64,000 nt of DNA. Origin: Streptomonospora mangrovi (GTDB lineage Bacteria; Actinomycetota; Actinomycetes; Streptosporangiales; Streptosporangiaceae). Position 1 is the first letter of the stretch; every line of letters begins with the position of its first letter. Positions 1 to 8,951 of this stretch are shown here, one piece after another. The position numbers and the translations under genes were made by a program. The stretch spans positions 1 to 64,000 of the forward strand of contig NZ_JAJAQC010000008.1 of assembly GCF_027604915.1 (NCBI RefSeq), given 5' to 3'. Under the pieces are notes generated by a model that had not been told where the DNA came from, searched no databases, and saw nothing but the letters and a program-made list of their open reading frames with translations.

Positions 1-2
1 GG

Positions 3-641
3 GCGGGCACCGCCCGCCCCGCCGGGCAGCGGCCGGCCGCCGCCGGGACCGACGAGACCGGCGAGGGCGGCCGCGCGGCCGCCGACGCCGGCCCCGCCGA
101 GGCCGGCGCCCCGAAGGCCGAGGACACCGCCGCACCGCCGCGCCGCCGGGGCCGGCGCGCCCTCGCCGTGCCCGCCGCCATCGCCGCCGCCGCGCGCCGC
201 TCCTGGCCGCTGCTGGTGGTGGCCGCCCTGGTGGGCGCCGCGATCTTCGCCGCCGTGCGCGCCTGGCCCGACGAGGAGTCCCGCGAGCGCGCGGGCGGCG
301 CCGTCGTGGCCCGGCCCGGCGGCCAGGCCGCGGCGGCGCCCGAGCGCGGCGGCGACCTCAGCGCGGTCGTCAGCGGCGAGCGCAAGGCCGAGGAAGTCCG
401 CCTCACCCTGGCCGCCACCGACCGCGTGTGGGTGCGGATCACCGACCCCGACGGCCGCGACCACTACACCGGCATCATGGAGCGCGGTCACGTGCGGACC
501 TTCGCCCACCCCGACGAGCTGCGGCTGCACGCCGGCAAGGCGTCGGCGGTGCACGTGCGGGTCAACGGGCAGGACCGGGGGCCGCTGGGCGACACCGGCC
601 GAGTGGCCGACGTCCGCTACGCTGCCGTCGACCTGGTCTGA
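3..641 (+). CDS. RodZ-like membrane protein, C-terminal part (5' end outside window)
   Basis: The reading frame is open from the left edge, so this is the 3' part of a larger gene. It starts with an Ala/Gly/Glu-rich linker, then a basic stretch, then one membrane segment (bases about 201-266), then an extracellular C-terminal domain of about 100 residues ending in [10 protein letters not shown]. The layout (linker, single TM, beta-rich tail with a VWVRITD segment) matches the DUF4115 tail of bacterial RodZ/HTH proteins. The N-terminal Xre-type HTH expected in the family lies outside the window. In actinobacteria such a gene usually lies between ftsK and rimO, and rimO does follow here. Role in cell-shape or envelope organisation is inference from the family. 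Confidence 0.7.
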   Translation, partial: AGTARPAGQRPAAAGTDETGEGGRAAADAGPAEAGAPKAEDTAAPPRRRGRRALAVPAAIAAAARRSWPLLVVAALVGAAIFAAVRAWPDEESRERAGGAVVARPGGQAAAAPERGGDLSAVVSGERKAEEVRLTLAATDRVWVRITDPDGRDHYTGIMERGHVRTFAHPDELRLHAGKASAVHVRVNGQDRGPLGDTGRVADVRYAAVDLV

Positions 642-648
642 CGCGCGC

Positions 649-686
649 GGGGGCGGCCCCGCCGCCCCCGCCGGCCGCCCGCCGGC
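649..686 (+). terminator. Two GC-only hairpins after the rodZ-like gene
   Basis: GGGGGCGG (649-656) pairs with CCGCCCCC (662-669) across a 5-nt loop, followed at once by a second hairpin with GCCGGC arms (670-675 and 681-686). There is no T-run, so this is either a factor-assisted terminator or simply GC-rich spacer. Confidence 0.35.
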
Positions 687-798
687 ACCGCGAGGGGCGG
701 CACTCGGGCACAACCCCCCGGGCCGAGGTTCTACCCTGGTAGGGGCGCGGCACCCCGCCGTACCATGCGCCCCGACCTCCTCAAGCCCCTTGGAAGCC

Positions 799-2238
799 AT
801 GTCATCGCGCCGTACAGTCTCACTCGTCACCCTCGGCTGCGCCCGCAACGAAGTCGACTCCGAAGAGCTGGCCGGCCGGCTCGCCGCCGGCGGCTGGGAC
901 CTCGTCGACGGCGAGGGCGGTGCGAAGGCCGACGTGGTGGTCGTCAACACCTGCGGCTTCATCGACGCCGCCAAGCAGGACTCCATCGAGGCCCTGCTCA
1001 GCTCCGCCGAGGACGGCACCAAGGTCGTGGCCGCCGGGTGCATGGCCGAGCGCTACGGCTCGGAACTCGCCAAGGCCCTGCCCGAGGCCCAGGTCATCGG
1101 TTTCGACGACTACACCCACATCTCCGAGCGGCTCGACGACGTCCTCAACGGCCGCCCGCTCACCCCCCACGACCCGCGCGACCGCCGCACCCTGCTGCCG
1201 ATCTCGCCCGTGGAGCGCCACGGCGCCCCCGGCACCCACGTCCCCGGCCACGCCGCCATCGAGCCGCTGCCCGAGGGCGTGGCACCCGCCTCGGGTCCTC
1301 GCGTGCCGCGCCGCCGCCTCACCGGCGGCCCGGTGGCCAACCTCAAGATCGCCTCGGGCTGCGACCGCCGCTGCACCTTCTGCGCCATCCCCGCCTTCCG
1401 CGGCGCCTACATCTCGCGCCACCCCGACGAGGTCGTGCGCGAGGCCGAGTGGCTGGCCGGCCAGGGCGTGCGCGAGCTGTTCCTGGTCAGCGAGAACTCC
1501 ACCTCCTACGGCAAGGACCTGGGCGACCTGCGCGCCCTGGAGAAGCTGCTGCCGCGCCTGGCCGCCGTCGAGGGCATCGCGCGGGTGCGCGTCAGCTACC
1601 TCCAGCCGGCCGAGACCCGCCCCGGGCTGGTCGAGGTGCTGACCGGAACCCCGGGCGTGGTGCCCTACTTCGACCTGTCCTTCCAGCACGCCAGCGGCCC
1701 GCTGCTGCGCCGCATGCGCCGCTTCGGCGACCGCGAGCGGTTCCTGGAGCTGCTGGCGACCGTGCGGGCGGCGGCGCCCGAGGCGGGTGTTCGCTCCAAC
1801 TTCATCGTCGGTTTCCCCGGGGAGACCGACGCGGACTACGCCGAACTGGTGGCGTTCCTGGAGGAGGCCCGGCTCGACGCCATCGGCGTCTTCGGCTACT
1901 CCGACGAGGAGGGCACCGAGGCGGCCGGGTACTCCGGCAAGCTCCCCGAGGACACCGTCGGCGAGCGGGTCGACCGGCTCAACCGGCTAGCGGAGGAACT
2001 CATGGCGCAGCGATCCGAGAAGCGCGTCGGCTCCACGGTCGACGTCCTCATCGAGACCGACCTGGGCGACGGCGCCTACGAGGGCCGCGCCGCCCACCAG
2101 GCCCCCGAGGTCGACGGCAGCACCGTCGTCCACGGCGACGGCCTGCGCGTGGGCGACATCGTGCCGGCCACGGTCACCGAGGCGCTGGGCGCCGACCTGG
2201 TCGCCGAGGCCGCCACCGACCCCTCGGTTGCCCGATGA
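799..2238 (+). CDS. rimO: Ribosomal protein S12 methylthiotransferase RimO
   Basis: Radical-SAM methylthiotransferase that adds a methylthio group to a conserved aspartate of ribosomal protein S12. The N-terminal UPF0004 domain has its cluster cysteines at C14, C52 and C81. The radical-SAM motif CxxxCxxC is at C188, C192 and C195, and the last 70 residues form a TRAM domain. The length (479 aa) is normal for RimO. The TRAM tail and the [11 protein letters not shown] start separate it from MiaB, which is also present near 36 kb. ATG 799 was chosen; an in-frame TTG at 790 would add three residues, and neither has a clear Shine-Dalgarno. Its stop overlaps the pgsA start (ATGA), implying translational coupling. 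Confidence 0.95.
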   Translation: MSSRRTVSLVTLGCARNEVDSEELAGRLAAGGWDLVDGEGGAKADVVVVNTCGFIDAAKQDSIEALLSSAEDGTKVVAAGCMAERYGSELAKALPEAQVIGFDDYTHISERLDDVLNGRPLTPHDPRDRRTLLPISPVERHGAPGTHVPGHAAIEPLPEGVAPASGPRVPRRRLTGGPVANLKIASGCDRRCTFCAIPAFRGAYISRHPDEVVREAEWLAGQGVRELFLVSENSTSYGKDLGDLRALEKLLPRLAAVEGIARVRVSYLQPAETRPGLVEVLTGTPGVVPYFDLSFQHASGPLLRRMRRFGDRERFLELLATVRAAAPEAGVRSNFIVGFPGETDADYAELVAFLEEARLDAIGVFGYSDEEGTEAAGYSGKLPEDTVGERVDRLNRLAEELMAQRSEKRVGSTVDVLIETDLGDGAYEGRAAHQAPEVDGSTVVHGDGLRVGDIVPATVTEALGADLVAEAATDPSVAR

Positions 2239-2834
2239 GCACCGGCGGGGCCGCGCCCGAGCCCCCGCCCCAGCCCGTCCCGCTGTGGAACATCGCCAAC
2301 ATCCTGACCGTCACCCGGCTGGTGATGGTGCCGCTGTTCGTGGTGTTCATGTTCCTGGAGCACCCCGGCTGGCGGTTCGCCGCCTTCGCGGTGTTCGTGG
2401 TGGCCGCCATCACCGACCGCGTCGACGGCGAGCTGGCCCGGCGGCACAACCTCGTCACCGACTTCGGCAAGATCGCCGACCCCATCGCCGACAAGGCGCT
2501 GACCGGCGCCGCGCTGGTGGTGCTCTCTCTGCTGGGCGAGCTGTGGTGGTGGGTGACCATCGCGATCCTGGTGCGCGAGTGGGGCGTGACCGCGCTGCGG
2601 TTCGCGGTGATCCGCCACGGCGTGATCCCGGCCAGCCGCGGCGGCAAGCTCAAGACCGTGCTCCAGGTGGTGGCGATCTCGGTCTACCTGTTCCCGCTGC
2701 CCGAGCCGCTGACGATCGTGGCCCACGTGGTGATGGCCGCCGCGCTGGCGGTCACCCTGTGGACCGGCGGCGACTACGTGGTGCAGGCCCTGCGGCTGCG
2801 CCGCCGCGACACCACATCCGGCCCGGCGGCCTAG
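2235..2834 (+). CDS. pgsA: CDP-diacylglycerol-glycerol-3-phosphate 3-phosphatidyltransferase
   Basis: Integral membrane enzyme that makes phosphatidylglycerophosphate from CDP-diacylglycerol and glycerol 3-phosphate, the committed step to phosphatidylglycerol and cardiolipin. The full CDP-alcohol phosphatidyltransferase signature D-x2-DG-x2-AR-x8-G-x3-D-x3-D is present at residues 61-86 (D61, D64, G65, A68, R69, G78, D82, D86). Several hydrophobic helices span the rest of the 199 residues. The start ATG overlaps the rimO stop by four bases, and cinA starts directly after its stop, so rimO-pgsA-cinA is one operon. Start and product are well supported. Confidence 0.94.
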   Translation: MSTGGAAPEPPPQPVPLWNIANILTVTRLVMVPLFVVFMFLEHPGWRFAAFAVFVVAAITDRVDGELARRHNLVTDFGKIADPIADKALTGAALVVLSLLGELWWWVTIAILVREWGVTALRFAVIRHGVIPASRGGKLKTVLQVVAISVYLFPLPEPLTIVAHVVMAAALAVTLWTGGDYVVQALRLRRRDTTSGPAA

Positions 2835-3347
2835 GTGGGCGCGCCCGCGCCCGCCGGCGGCGGCCTGGAGGCCGCCGCGGCGGTGCACCGCGCGCTCGCG
2901 GCGGCCGGCGCCACGGCGGCCACCGCCGAGTCGCTCACCGGCGGGCTGATCGGGGCGACCCTCACCGCGGTGCCCGGCGCCTCGGCCACCTACCGGGGCG
3001 GGGTGGTGGCCTACGCCACCGACCTCAAGGCCGACCTGCTGGGGGTGCCGCGCGACCTGCTGGCCGCCCACGGCGCGGTCCACCCCGACGTCGCGGCCGC
3101 GATGGCGCGGGGCGCGCGGCTAAACCTCGCGGCCACATTCGGCCTCGCCGTCACCGGGGTGGCCGGGCCCGAGCCGCAGGACGGCCGGGCCGTGGGCACC
3201 GTGTTCGCGGCGGTCTCCGGTCCCAGCGGCAGCGGCCGGGTGTGCGAACTGCGTCTCACCGGCGACCGGGCGGACATCCGTTACTCCACCACTGATCAGG
3301 CCCTTTTCCTGCTGGCCGCCGAGGTGGCGACGATCACGGGCAAATAA
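2835..3347 (+). CDS. cinA: CinA C-terminal-type nicotinamide-nucleotide amidohydrolase (PncC)
   Basis: A 170-aa stand-alone CinA C-terminal domain, the PncC enzyme that deamidates nicotinamide mononucleotide to nicotinate mononucleotide. Visible motifs are ESLTGG (residues 32-37, with catalytic Ser33), GGVVAY followed by TDLK (Lys65, the likely catalytic lysine) and TGVAGP. The N-terminal MoCF-like domain of longer CinA proteins is absent, as is common when the gene lies beside pgsA. The GTG start follows the pgsA TAG with no gap, indicating translational coupling. The competence-damage name is historical; NAD recycling is the supported role. Confidence 0.9.
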   Translation: MGAPAPAGGGLEAAAAVHRALAAAGATAATAESLTGGLIGATLTAVPGASATYRGGVVAYATDLKADLLGVPRDLLAAHGAVHPDVAAAMARGARLNLAATFGLAVTGVAGPEPQDGRAVGTVFAAVSGPSGSGRVCELRLTGDRADIRYSTTDQALFLLAAEVATITGK

Positions 3348-3408
3348 CGGCCCCACCGCCGTTCCAACCGGGGTTTCCGGGGAACAAACCGACACCAAGA
3401 TCGTGTTA

Positions 3409-3422
3409 CCCCTCCAGCGAAC
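3409..3422. promoter_or_regulatory. Candidate ClgR operator upstream of clgR
   Basis: CCC-CTCCA-GCGAAC differs by one base from the mirrored ClgR box CGC-N5-GCGAAC (GTTCGC-N5-GCG on the other strand) known for actinobacterial ClgR. It lies about 85 bp upstream of the clgR start, consistent with the autoregulation reported for this family. The consensus is recalled, and binding is inferred. Confidence 0.4.
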
Positions 3423-3505
3423 AGCACGGCGTGAGGTGCGACGATCGGGCCTAGGACAGGTACGGTGTTTTGTATGAAGGTCGCTACCGGTGGGAGGGAG
3501 CGCGA

Positions 3506-3865
3506 ATGATGGTCCTGCTTCGTCACCTACTTGGTGACGTGCTACGGCGGCTTCGGCAGCGACAGGGCCGCACCCTCCGCGAGGTGTCGGCCGATGCTCG
3601 GGTTTCGTTGGGGTACTTGTCCGAGGTCGAGCGCGGGCAGAAGGAGGCGTCCTCCGAGCTGCTCTCCTCGATCTGCGGCGCCCTGGGCGTTCCGCTCTCC
3701 CAGGTGCTGCGTGAGGTCGCCGACCAGCTCGCTCTCGCCGAGCTCCAGGAGGCCGCGCTGCTCAGCGGATCGGTTCCGGCCGACTCCGTGCCCTCCCCCG
3801 ACCGCCTGGGTATCGACTCGGTGCCCGACCGCGTTCCCGACGTCGTGGACATGGTGGGCGTGTAG
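3506..3865 (+). CDS. clgR: ClgR-type XRE-family transcriptional regulator
   Basis: A 119-aa Cro/C1-type HTH protein (HTH about residues 12-66). Its segments [20 protein letters not shown] and [19 protein letters not shown] are near-identical to the Clp gene regulator ClgR, which activates clp and lon protease genes in Streptomyces, Corynebacterium and Mycobacterium. The position directly downstream of cinA and upstream of the recA region is the conserved one. ATG 3506 has a good GGGAGG ribosome site 8-10 bases upstream; ATG 3509 is the alternative, and an upstream TTG at 3470 is unlikely. The C-terminus ends VDMVGV, without the terminal alanines that, as I recall, mark Streptomyces ClgR for ClpP degradation. 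Confidence 0.88.
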   Translation: MMVLLRHLLGDVLRRLRQRQGRTLREVSADARVSLGYLSEVERGQKEASSELLSSICGALGVPLSQVLREVADQLALAELQEAALLSGSVPADSVPSPDRLGIDSVPDRVPDVVDMVGV

Positions 3866-3947
3866 CACCGCCCGCGGTCCCCGGCCCACCCGCTCCGTAC
3901 ACAACTCCGGCCCGCCGCCCCGCGGGCCGCACACACACGGCGACGAC

Positions 3948-3985
3948 GCCGGCCGCTCACCCAAAGCGGCCGGCGCCGCGCTTTT
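3948..3985 (+). terminator. Rho-independent terminator after clgR
   Basis: A perfect 10-bp stem, GCCGGCCGCT (3948-3957) with AGCGGCCGGC (3965-3974), closes a 7-nt loop. A short T-run follows (CTTTTG, 3981-3986). This is the best-formed intrinsic terminator in the first 10 kb. Confidence 0.72.
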
Positions 3986-4154
3986 GTGCGCCACTCGTGT
4001 GAGCCGCCCCGCGCTCGCCGCCCTGCCCCGGGACCACGCCCGTGGAAACCCGGCCCCGGAGTTCCGGGCACCGCGCGCCGCCGGTGTTTCCCGCCCGTTA
4101 TGTCGGGCAGGTGGTCTGCTGGAAACGCAAACGGCACATCGGGGGATGAACGTT

Positions 4155-4622
4155 ATGCAGAAGATCCACGGACCGCTCGACACCGACGCCCGCAAGGCCA
4201 CCGGTGAGGCGCTCCAGGGCGCCGTGGTCGACCTGATCGACCTCTCCCTGCTTGCCAAGCAGGCCCACTGGAACGTCATCGGGCGCTCGTTCCGGTCGGT
4301 GCACCTTCAGCTCGACGAACTCGTCGAGGTGGCGCGCAACCACACCGACGTGCTGGCCGAGCGCGCGGTGGCCATCGGCGTCAACCCCGACGGGCGCTCC
4401 ACCAAGGTCGCCGCCGACACCCAGATCTCCCAGCCCGACCCCGGCTACCTCCAGGACGACAAGGTCATCGCGGTGATCACCGACGCCCTGAGCGGGGTCG
4501 TCCAGCGGTTCCGCGAGCGCATCGCCGCCACCGAGGAGCCCGACCCCGTCACCCAGGACCAGCTCATCGCCGCGGCCGAGGACCTGGAGCAGCAGCACTG
4601 GATGTTCGAGGCCATGCGCTAG
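4155..4622 (+). CDS. dps: Dps-family DNA-protecting ferritin
   Basis: A 155-aa ferritin-like four-helix protein that would assemble into a dodecamer, oxidise ferrous iron and protect DNA from oxidative damage. All five ferroxidase ligands of the family are visible with canonical spacing: H38, H50, D54, D65 and E69. ATG 4155 is preferred because GGGGGA lies eight bases upstream; ATG 4146 in the same frame would add MNV. It stands alone between the terminator after clgR and a bidirectional hairpin at 4674, so it is probably monocistronic. The N-terminus is short and not strongly basic, so DNA binding by tail is uncertain. Confidence 0.92.
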   Translation: MQKIHGPLDTDARKATGEALQGAVVDLIDLSLLAKQAHWNVIGRSFRSVHLQLDELVEVARNHTDVLAERAVAIGVNPDGRSTKVAADTQISQPDPGYLQDDKVIAVITDALSGVVQRFRERIAATEEPDPVTQDQLIAAAEDLEQQHWMFEAMR

Positions 4623-4673
4623 CGCGCCGGGAGACCACGGCGCGGGCGGGCCGCACCCGGCCCGCCGCCCACC

Positions 4674-4698
4674 CGCCGGCGGCCGCGCGCCGCCGGCG
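4674..4698. terminator. Bidirectional hairpin between dps and the Rrf2 gene
   Basis: CGCCGGCGGC (4674-4683) pairs perfectly with GCCGCCGGCG (4689-4698) across a 5-nt loop, between two convergent genes. A weaker hairpin lies just upstream. There is no T-run. Confidence 0.55.
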
Positions 4699-4745
4699 CC
4701 GTCATGTCCGGGGCAGGGGAGGGGCAGGGGAGTGGGAGGGGCGGG

Positions 4746-5198
4746 TCAGCTCGCCCAGGCGTCGGGGTCCTCGGCCAGGGTGCGCACCGTGGCCGGCAGC
4801 CGCCCGGTCGAGACGTCCTCCAGGGTCACGCTCTCCAGGATCGAGCGCTCGCTGGCGCGCAGCGCGATCCACACCTGCTGGAGGCTGCGGGCCGCGCCGT
4901 CGTAGTCGACGTGCTCGGGGCGCTCGCCGCGGACGTTGGCCAGCGGGCCGTCGACGGCGCGGATGACGTCGGCCAGGGAGATGTCGGACGGGGGACGCGC
5001 CAGCCAGTAGCCGCCCACAGGGCCGCGCTGGCTGCGCACCAGGCCCGCGCGGCGCAGTTGGGTGAGGATGTTCTCCAGGAACTTTCCGGGGATGGCCTGG
5101 GCGCGCGCCAGTTGTTCGGCCGTCACCGGACCGCCACTGGCGGCGGCGAGTTCGGCCGCGGCACGCAACGCGTAGTCGACCCGGGCAGAAAGGCGCAT
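4746..5198 (-). CDS. Rrf2-family transcriptional regulator without cysteines
   Basis: A 150-aa winged-helix protein starting MRLSARVDYALRA, the typical Rrf2/IscR opening, with the recognition segment AIPGKFLENIL and the wing GPVGGYWLARP. Iron-sulfur or nitric-oxide sensors of this family (IscR, NsrR, RsrR) coordinate a cluster through three cysteines, but this protein contains no cysteine at all. It therefore cannot hold a Cys-ligated cluster and probably senses something else, as CymR-type members do. The ATG at 5198 was chosen because homology begins there; the frame is open 20 codons further upstream. The target is unknown, and neighbours give no clear hint. Confidence 0.85.
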   Translation of the reverse strand: MRLSARVDYALRAAAELAAASGGPVTAEQLARAQAIPGKFLENILTQLRRAGLVRSQRGPVGGYWLARPPSDISLADVIRAVDGPLANVRGERPEHVDYDGAARSLQQVWIALRASERSILESVTLEDVSTGRLPATVRTLAEDPDAWAS

Positions 5199-5369
5199 GC
5201 TGCGATTATGCCGTGACGGCTGGGGAGGCCGCGTCAGCGGGGCGAACGTGTGGCTCACGCGGGGCGGTGACCTGCATCTGTACTTCTCCTACCGGTGCGG
5301 CCGGGAAACGGGCGCGGGGACGGGCGGGGCCGCGGGCGCGCCCGGGGGTGCGCCCGCGCGGGGACCCCT

Positions 5370-6821
5370 TCAGCCTACCGACGCCCCGGCGGGCGCACCC
5401 AGCACCTCCGCCGCGCTCTGCCCGTTGACCCGCGCCGCACCGTAGGTGCTGATGTAGGCGGCGCACTCCGGCCGCCAGGCGGGCAGGCCCATCTCCACCA
5501 CCACCGCGTCGGGGCGCTGCCGGCACAGCTCGGCCACCAGCGCCCGGGTGCGGGGGTAGCGGTGGGCGTCGCGCACCACCACGACCAGGCCGCGCCCCCG
5601 CGCCGAGGCCAGCACCCGCTCGGGCGCGGCCGCCTCGGCGTCCAGCCGCTCGGTGTGCGGGAACCACGGCGCCAGGCCCCACGGCACCTCGCCCACGGCG
5701 ATCCCCGGCGGGGCGTCTATCTCCACCACCACCGGGTCGCGCAGCGCGGGGACGGTGCCCTGCACCCGCACCGCCCGCCGCGCGGAGTCCAGCCCGATGT
5801 CGGCCACCCGCGCCCCGCGCGGGCGCCCGGCGGTCCAGGCGCGCAGCCGCGCGGTGCGCTCGGCCGCCTCCTCCAGCCGCTCGCCGCTGAGGCGGCCCTC
5901 GGCCACCGCCGCGGTGATGGCCGCGCGGATGGCCGCCACCTGGTCGGCGTAGACGAACCGGCCCAGGCACAGCAGGTCGCACCCGGCGGCCAGGGCCCGC
6001 ACCGCCGCCTCGGGGATCCCGATGCGCGCGCTCACCCCGGCCATGTCCAACGCGTCGGTGATGACCGTCCCGGTGAAGCCCAGTTCGGTGCGCAGCAGCC
6101 CGTGGACGACGCTGGGCGCCAGGGTCGCCGCACCGGTCAGGCCCAGTTGGGGCAGCCGGATGTGGGCGGTCAGCACCGCCTGCACCCCCGCCTCCACCGC
6201 CGCCCGGAACGGCAGCAGTTCGCGGGCGAACAGCAGGTCGCGGTCGGCGTCGATGACGGGCAGCTCGGTGTGGGAGTCCTGGTGGGTGGCGCCGTGGCCG
6301 GGGAAGTGCTTGGCGCAGGCCGCGACGCCGCCCTCCTGGAGGCCGGCGACGGCGGCGGCGGTGTGGCGGGCCACCAGCGCCGGGTCGGCGCCGAAGGAGC
6401 GGGTGCCGATCCCCGGGTTCTCCGCGACCGTGTTGACGTCGGCCGAGGGCGCGAGGTCCAGGGTGAAGCCCAGCTCGCTCAGCTCGGCGCCCAGCGAGCG
6501 GTGCACCGCCCGCGTCAGCTCGGGGTCGTCCACCGCGCCCAGGGCCGCGTTGCCGGGATAGCCGCTGCCCTCGCGCTGGCCGATGCGGGTGACGTCGCCG
6601 CCCTCCTCGTCCAGGGACACCAGGGGGGAGTCGGCGGCCTCGGCCAGGCGCCGGTTCAGGGCCGTCACCTGCTCGGCGTCGGCGATGTTGTTGTGGAACA
6701 GGCAGACGCCGGCCACGCCCTCGGCGAGCCCGTCCAGCACCCAGCGCGGCGCGTCGTAGGACTCGAAGGGCACCAGCAGCGTCGCGTTGGCGAGGCGGTC
6801 GAGCTGGGGATCTGCGGGCAT
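5370..6821 (-). CDS. Glycoside hydrolase family 3 beta-N-acetylhexosaminidase
   Basis: A 483-aa GH3 enzyme of the NagZ type that releases N-acetylglucosamine from the non-reducing end of chito-oligosaccharides or muropeptides. The diagnostic segment KHFPGHGATHQDSH (residues 171-184) contains the His of the NagZ Asp/His acid-base dyad, and the nucleophile Asp is in TDALDMAG (D256). SLDEEGGDVTR and NPGIGTRSFG are further family blocks. There is no signal peptide, so it is intracellular. It is the last gene of a minus-strand set behind an ABC importer, the same arrangement as dasABC with dasD in Streptomyces. This suggests hydrolysis of imported chitobiose; muropeptide recycling is the alternative. 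Confidence 0.9.
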   Translation of the reverse strand: MPADPQLDRLANATLLVPFESYDAPRWVLDGLAEGVAGVCLFHNNIADAEQVTALNRRLAEAADSPLVSLDEEGGDVTRIGQREGSGYPGNAALGAVDDPELTRAVHRSLGAELSELGFTLDLAPSADVNTVAENPGIGTRSFGADPALVARHTAAAVAGLQEGGVAACAKHFPGHGATHQDSHTELPVIDADRDLLFARELLPFRAAVEAGVQAVLTAHIRLPQLGLTGAATLAPSVVHGLLRTELGFTGTVITDALDMAGVSARIGIPEAAVRALAAGCDLLCLGRFVYADQVAAIRAAITAAVAEGRLSGERLEEAAERTARLRAWTAGRPRGARVADIGLDSARRAVRVQGTVPALRDPVVVEIDAPPGIAVGEVPWGLAPWFPHTERLDAEAAAPERVLASARGRGLVVVVRDAHRYPRTRALVAELCRQRPDAVVVEMGLPAWRPECAAYISTYGAARVNGQSAAEVLGAPAGASVG

Positions 6822-6935
6822 GGGGAACTCCGTTCACTGGGGTGAGGGGGCGACCGCGCAGGGTGGGCGGGCGCGGGCGCGCCGCGCCCGGGGCGGGGCG
6901 CGGCACGCGGGGCGGGCGGCGGCGGGCCGGAGGGG

Positions 6936-7868
6936 TCAGCCCTTGACCGCGCCCATGGTCAGGCCCGAGACCATGCGGCGCTGGACGAACAGGAAGAACG
7001 CCATCACCGGCAGGGTGAGCAGGGTGGAGGCCGCCATGATCGCGCCCCACTCGGTGCCGAAGCGGCCGAAGTAGTAGGACAGCGACAGCGGCAGCGTGTA
7101 CTCCTCGGTGCTGCGGCCCAGGAACGTCAGCGCGACGATGAACTCGTTCCAGGCGGTGATGAAGGCGAAGATGCTGGCGGCCACCAGGCCCGGCGCCACC
7201 AGCGGCATCAGGATCCGCCAGAACACCGTCCAGGGGCCGGCGCCGTCGATGGCGGCGGCCTCCTCCAGCTCCCGGGGCACCGCGGCGACGAACCCGCGCA
7301 GCATCATGATCGTGATGGGCAGGGAGAACGCGGTGTAGACGATGAGGATGCCGGTGAGGTTGCCCAGCATCTGCACGCCCGAGGCGTCCTGGAGGCGGCG
7401 GAAGTTGATGAAGATGGAGATGATCAGCGCCTCGCAGGGCACCATCTGGATCACCATCAGCACCATGATGAAGGCGGTGCGCATCTTGAACCGGAACCGG
7501 GCCACCGCCACGGCCGCCAGCAGCGACAGCAGCGCGCCGGCCGCCACCGAGCCCAGCGTCACCAGCAGGCTGTTGGTGAGGAACTCCCAGAAGTTCACCC
7601 CGGGGATCAGCTCGCCGTTGATCACCCGGTCGAAGTGCTCCAGGGTGAGGCTGCCGGGGAACAGCCGCACGTCCTTGGAGAAGATCTCGCCGACCGGTTT
7701 GAACGCGGTGGCCACCATCCAGTAGACGGGGAACACCGAGAACACCAGCACGGCGGCGCCGGCGGCGTAAGAGCCCGAGCGGCGCAGCAGCACCGGCAGC
7801 GGGGTGCGGCGCCGGCGCGGCGGGCGGGCGGCGCCGGGCAGGCCGGCGCGGGTCGTCGTCGCGGTCAT
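6936..7868 (-). CDS. Carbohydrate ABC transporter permease (MalG type)
   Basis: A 310-aa inner-membrane permease with six predicted transmembrane segments and the cytoplasmic EAA loop around ELEEAAAIDGAGPWTVFWRI, where the ATPase docks. The charged Arg/Pro-rich N-terminus of about 28 residues precedes the first helix. The start ATG overlaps the stop of the upstream permease gene (ATGA), so the two are translationally coupled. It is the DasC/MalG-like partner of the permease at 7865-8860. No ATPase gene is present; Streptomyces sugar importers of this class share the unlinked MsiK ATPase, and the same is likely here. Confidence 0.9.
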   Translation of the reverse strand: MTATTTRAGLPGAARPPRRRRTPLPVLLRRSGSYAAGAAVLVFSVFPVYWMVATAFKPVGEIFSKDVRLFPGSLTLEHFDRVINGELIPGVNFWEFLTNSLLVTLGSVAAGALLSLLAAVAVARFRFKMRTAFIMVLMVIQMVPCEALIISIFINFRRLQDASGVQMLGNLTGILIVYTAFSLPITIMMLRGFVAAVPRELEEAAAIDGAGPWTVFWRILMPLVAPGLVAASIFAFITAWNEFIVALTFLGRSTEEYTLPLSLSYYFGRFGTEWGAIMAASTLLTLPVMAFFLFVQRRMVSGLTMGAVKG

Positions 7869-8860
7869 CGGGTCTCCCCCTGGCGGATCATGATGCGCAG
7901 GTAGTAGGCGGTGACGGCGAGGATCATGACCGTCATGACCACCGCGATCGCCGAGCCCATGCCGTAGTTGGCCGGGCTGGCCGAGAACCCCTGCTGGTAG
8001 ATGTAGTAGGACAGCAGGTACACCGACTTGTTCTGGAAGCTGTTGGCCAGGATGTAGAGCTGGGTGAACACCCGCAGGTCCCAGATGATCTGGAGCACCA
8101 GCAGCAGTGCGAACAGCGGGCGCAGCATCGGGAACGTGATGCTCCAGAACGACCGCCACCCGCCCGCGCCGTCCACCCGCGCGGCCTCGTACAGCTCGTC
8201 GGGGATGCTCTTGAGGCCGGCCAGCACCGACACCGCCACGAACGGGAACGACTGCCACACGATCACCAGGATCAGCACGGTGAACAGCGGCACCGGCTCC
8301 AGGAACCAGTTGTAGTCCAGCCAGCCGCCGCCCACCAGCCAGTCGGGCAGCCGGTCCAGCGCCACGTTGGCCAGCCCGCGCTCGGGCAGGAACAGCCAGC
8401 GGAACACCAGCGAGGCGCTGATGGCGGGGGTGGCCCAGGCCAGCATCATGCCGATCGAGACGGTCACCGAGAACCAGCGCGGCAGCCGGTGCAGCAGGTT
8501 GCCCACGGCCGTGCCCAGGATCATGGTCACGCCCACCATGAGCGCGCACACCACCACGGTGTTGCGCAGGATCATCCAGAACTCGGCGTCGGAGAGCAGC
8601 GTGGTGTAGTGCGCGAAGCTGTTCCACTCCGGCGCCGGGGCCGTGGGCAGCAGGTGGCGGACGGTGTAGCTGTGCAGCGAGTTCCACACCATCTGGAGGA
8701 TCGGCCCGATCTGCACCAGGGCCAGCAGCACCAGGGCGGGGGCGATCAGCAGGTAGGGGGTGGGGATCTTGCGGCGGCGCGGCCGGGGCGGGGTGGGCGG
8801 CCCGGGGGGCGGCGGTGCCGGAGGGCTCTGGCCTCGTACGGCTTCGGCGGTCTGTGCCAT
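7865..8860 (-). CDS. Carbohydrate ABC transporter permease (MalF type)
   Basis: A 331-aa permease with a proline-rich cytoplasmic N-terminus, six predicted transmembrane helices and the EAA motif around ELYEAARVDGAGGWRSF. ATG 8860 is chosen; a TTG five codons upstream is the only alternative. It pairs with the MalG-type permease that overlaps its stop codon. The binding-protein gene lies 90 bases upstream on the same strand. With the GH3 hexosaminidase downstream it forms a sugar-uptake operon resembling dasABCD (N,N'-diacetylchitobiose). Substrate identity is inferred from the hexosaminidase, not from the permease itself. Confidence 0.9.
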   Translation of the reverse strand: MAQTAEAVRGQSPPAPPPPGPPTPPRPRRRKIPTPYLLIAPALVLLALVQIGPILQMVWNSLHSYTVRHLLPTAPAPEWNSFAHYTTLLSDAEFWMILRNTVVVCALMVGVTMILGTAVGNLLHRLPRWFSVTVSIGMMLAWATPAISASLVFRWLFLPERGLANVALDRLPDWLVGGGWLDYNWFLEPVPLFTVLILVIVWQSFPFVAVSVLAGLKSIPDELYEAARVDGAGGWRSFWSITFPMLRPLFALLLVLQIIWDLRVFTQLYILANSFQNKSVYLLSYYIYQQGFSASPANYGMGSAIAVVMTVMILAVTAYYLRIMIRQGETR

Positions 8861-8951
8861 GGCGGGACTTCGCAATCGGGTCGAGGACCGGTTCGTGGGG
8901 CCGGGGCGGCGTGAGGGGTGGTGCGCCGCCCCGGCCGGTCGGACGGTCGGG

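Noticed and set aside
5199-5369. Search for a gene between the Rrf2 and GH3 genes
   Set aside because: Only 170 bases of promoter-type sequence, with short stop-free frames lacking ribosome sites.
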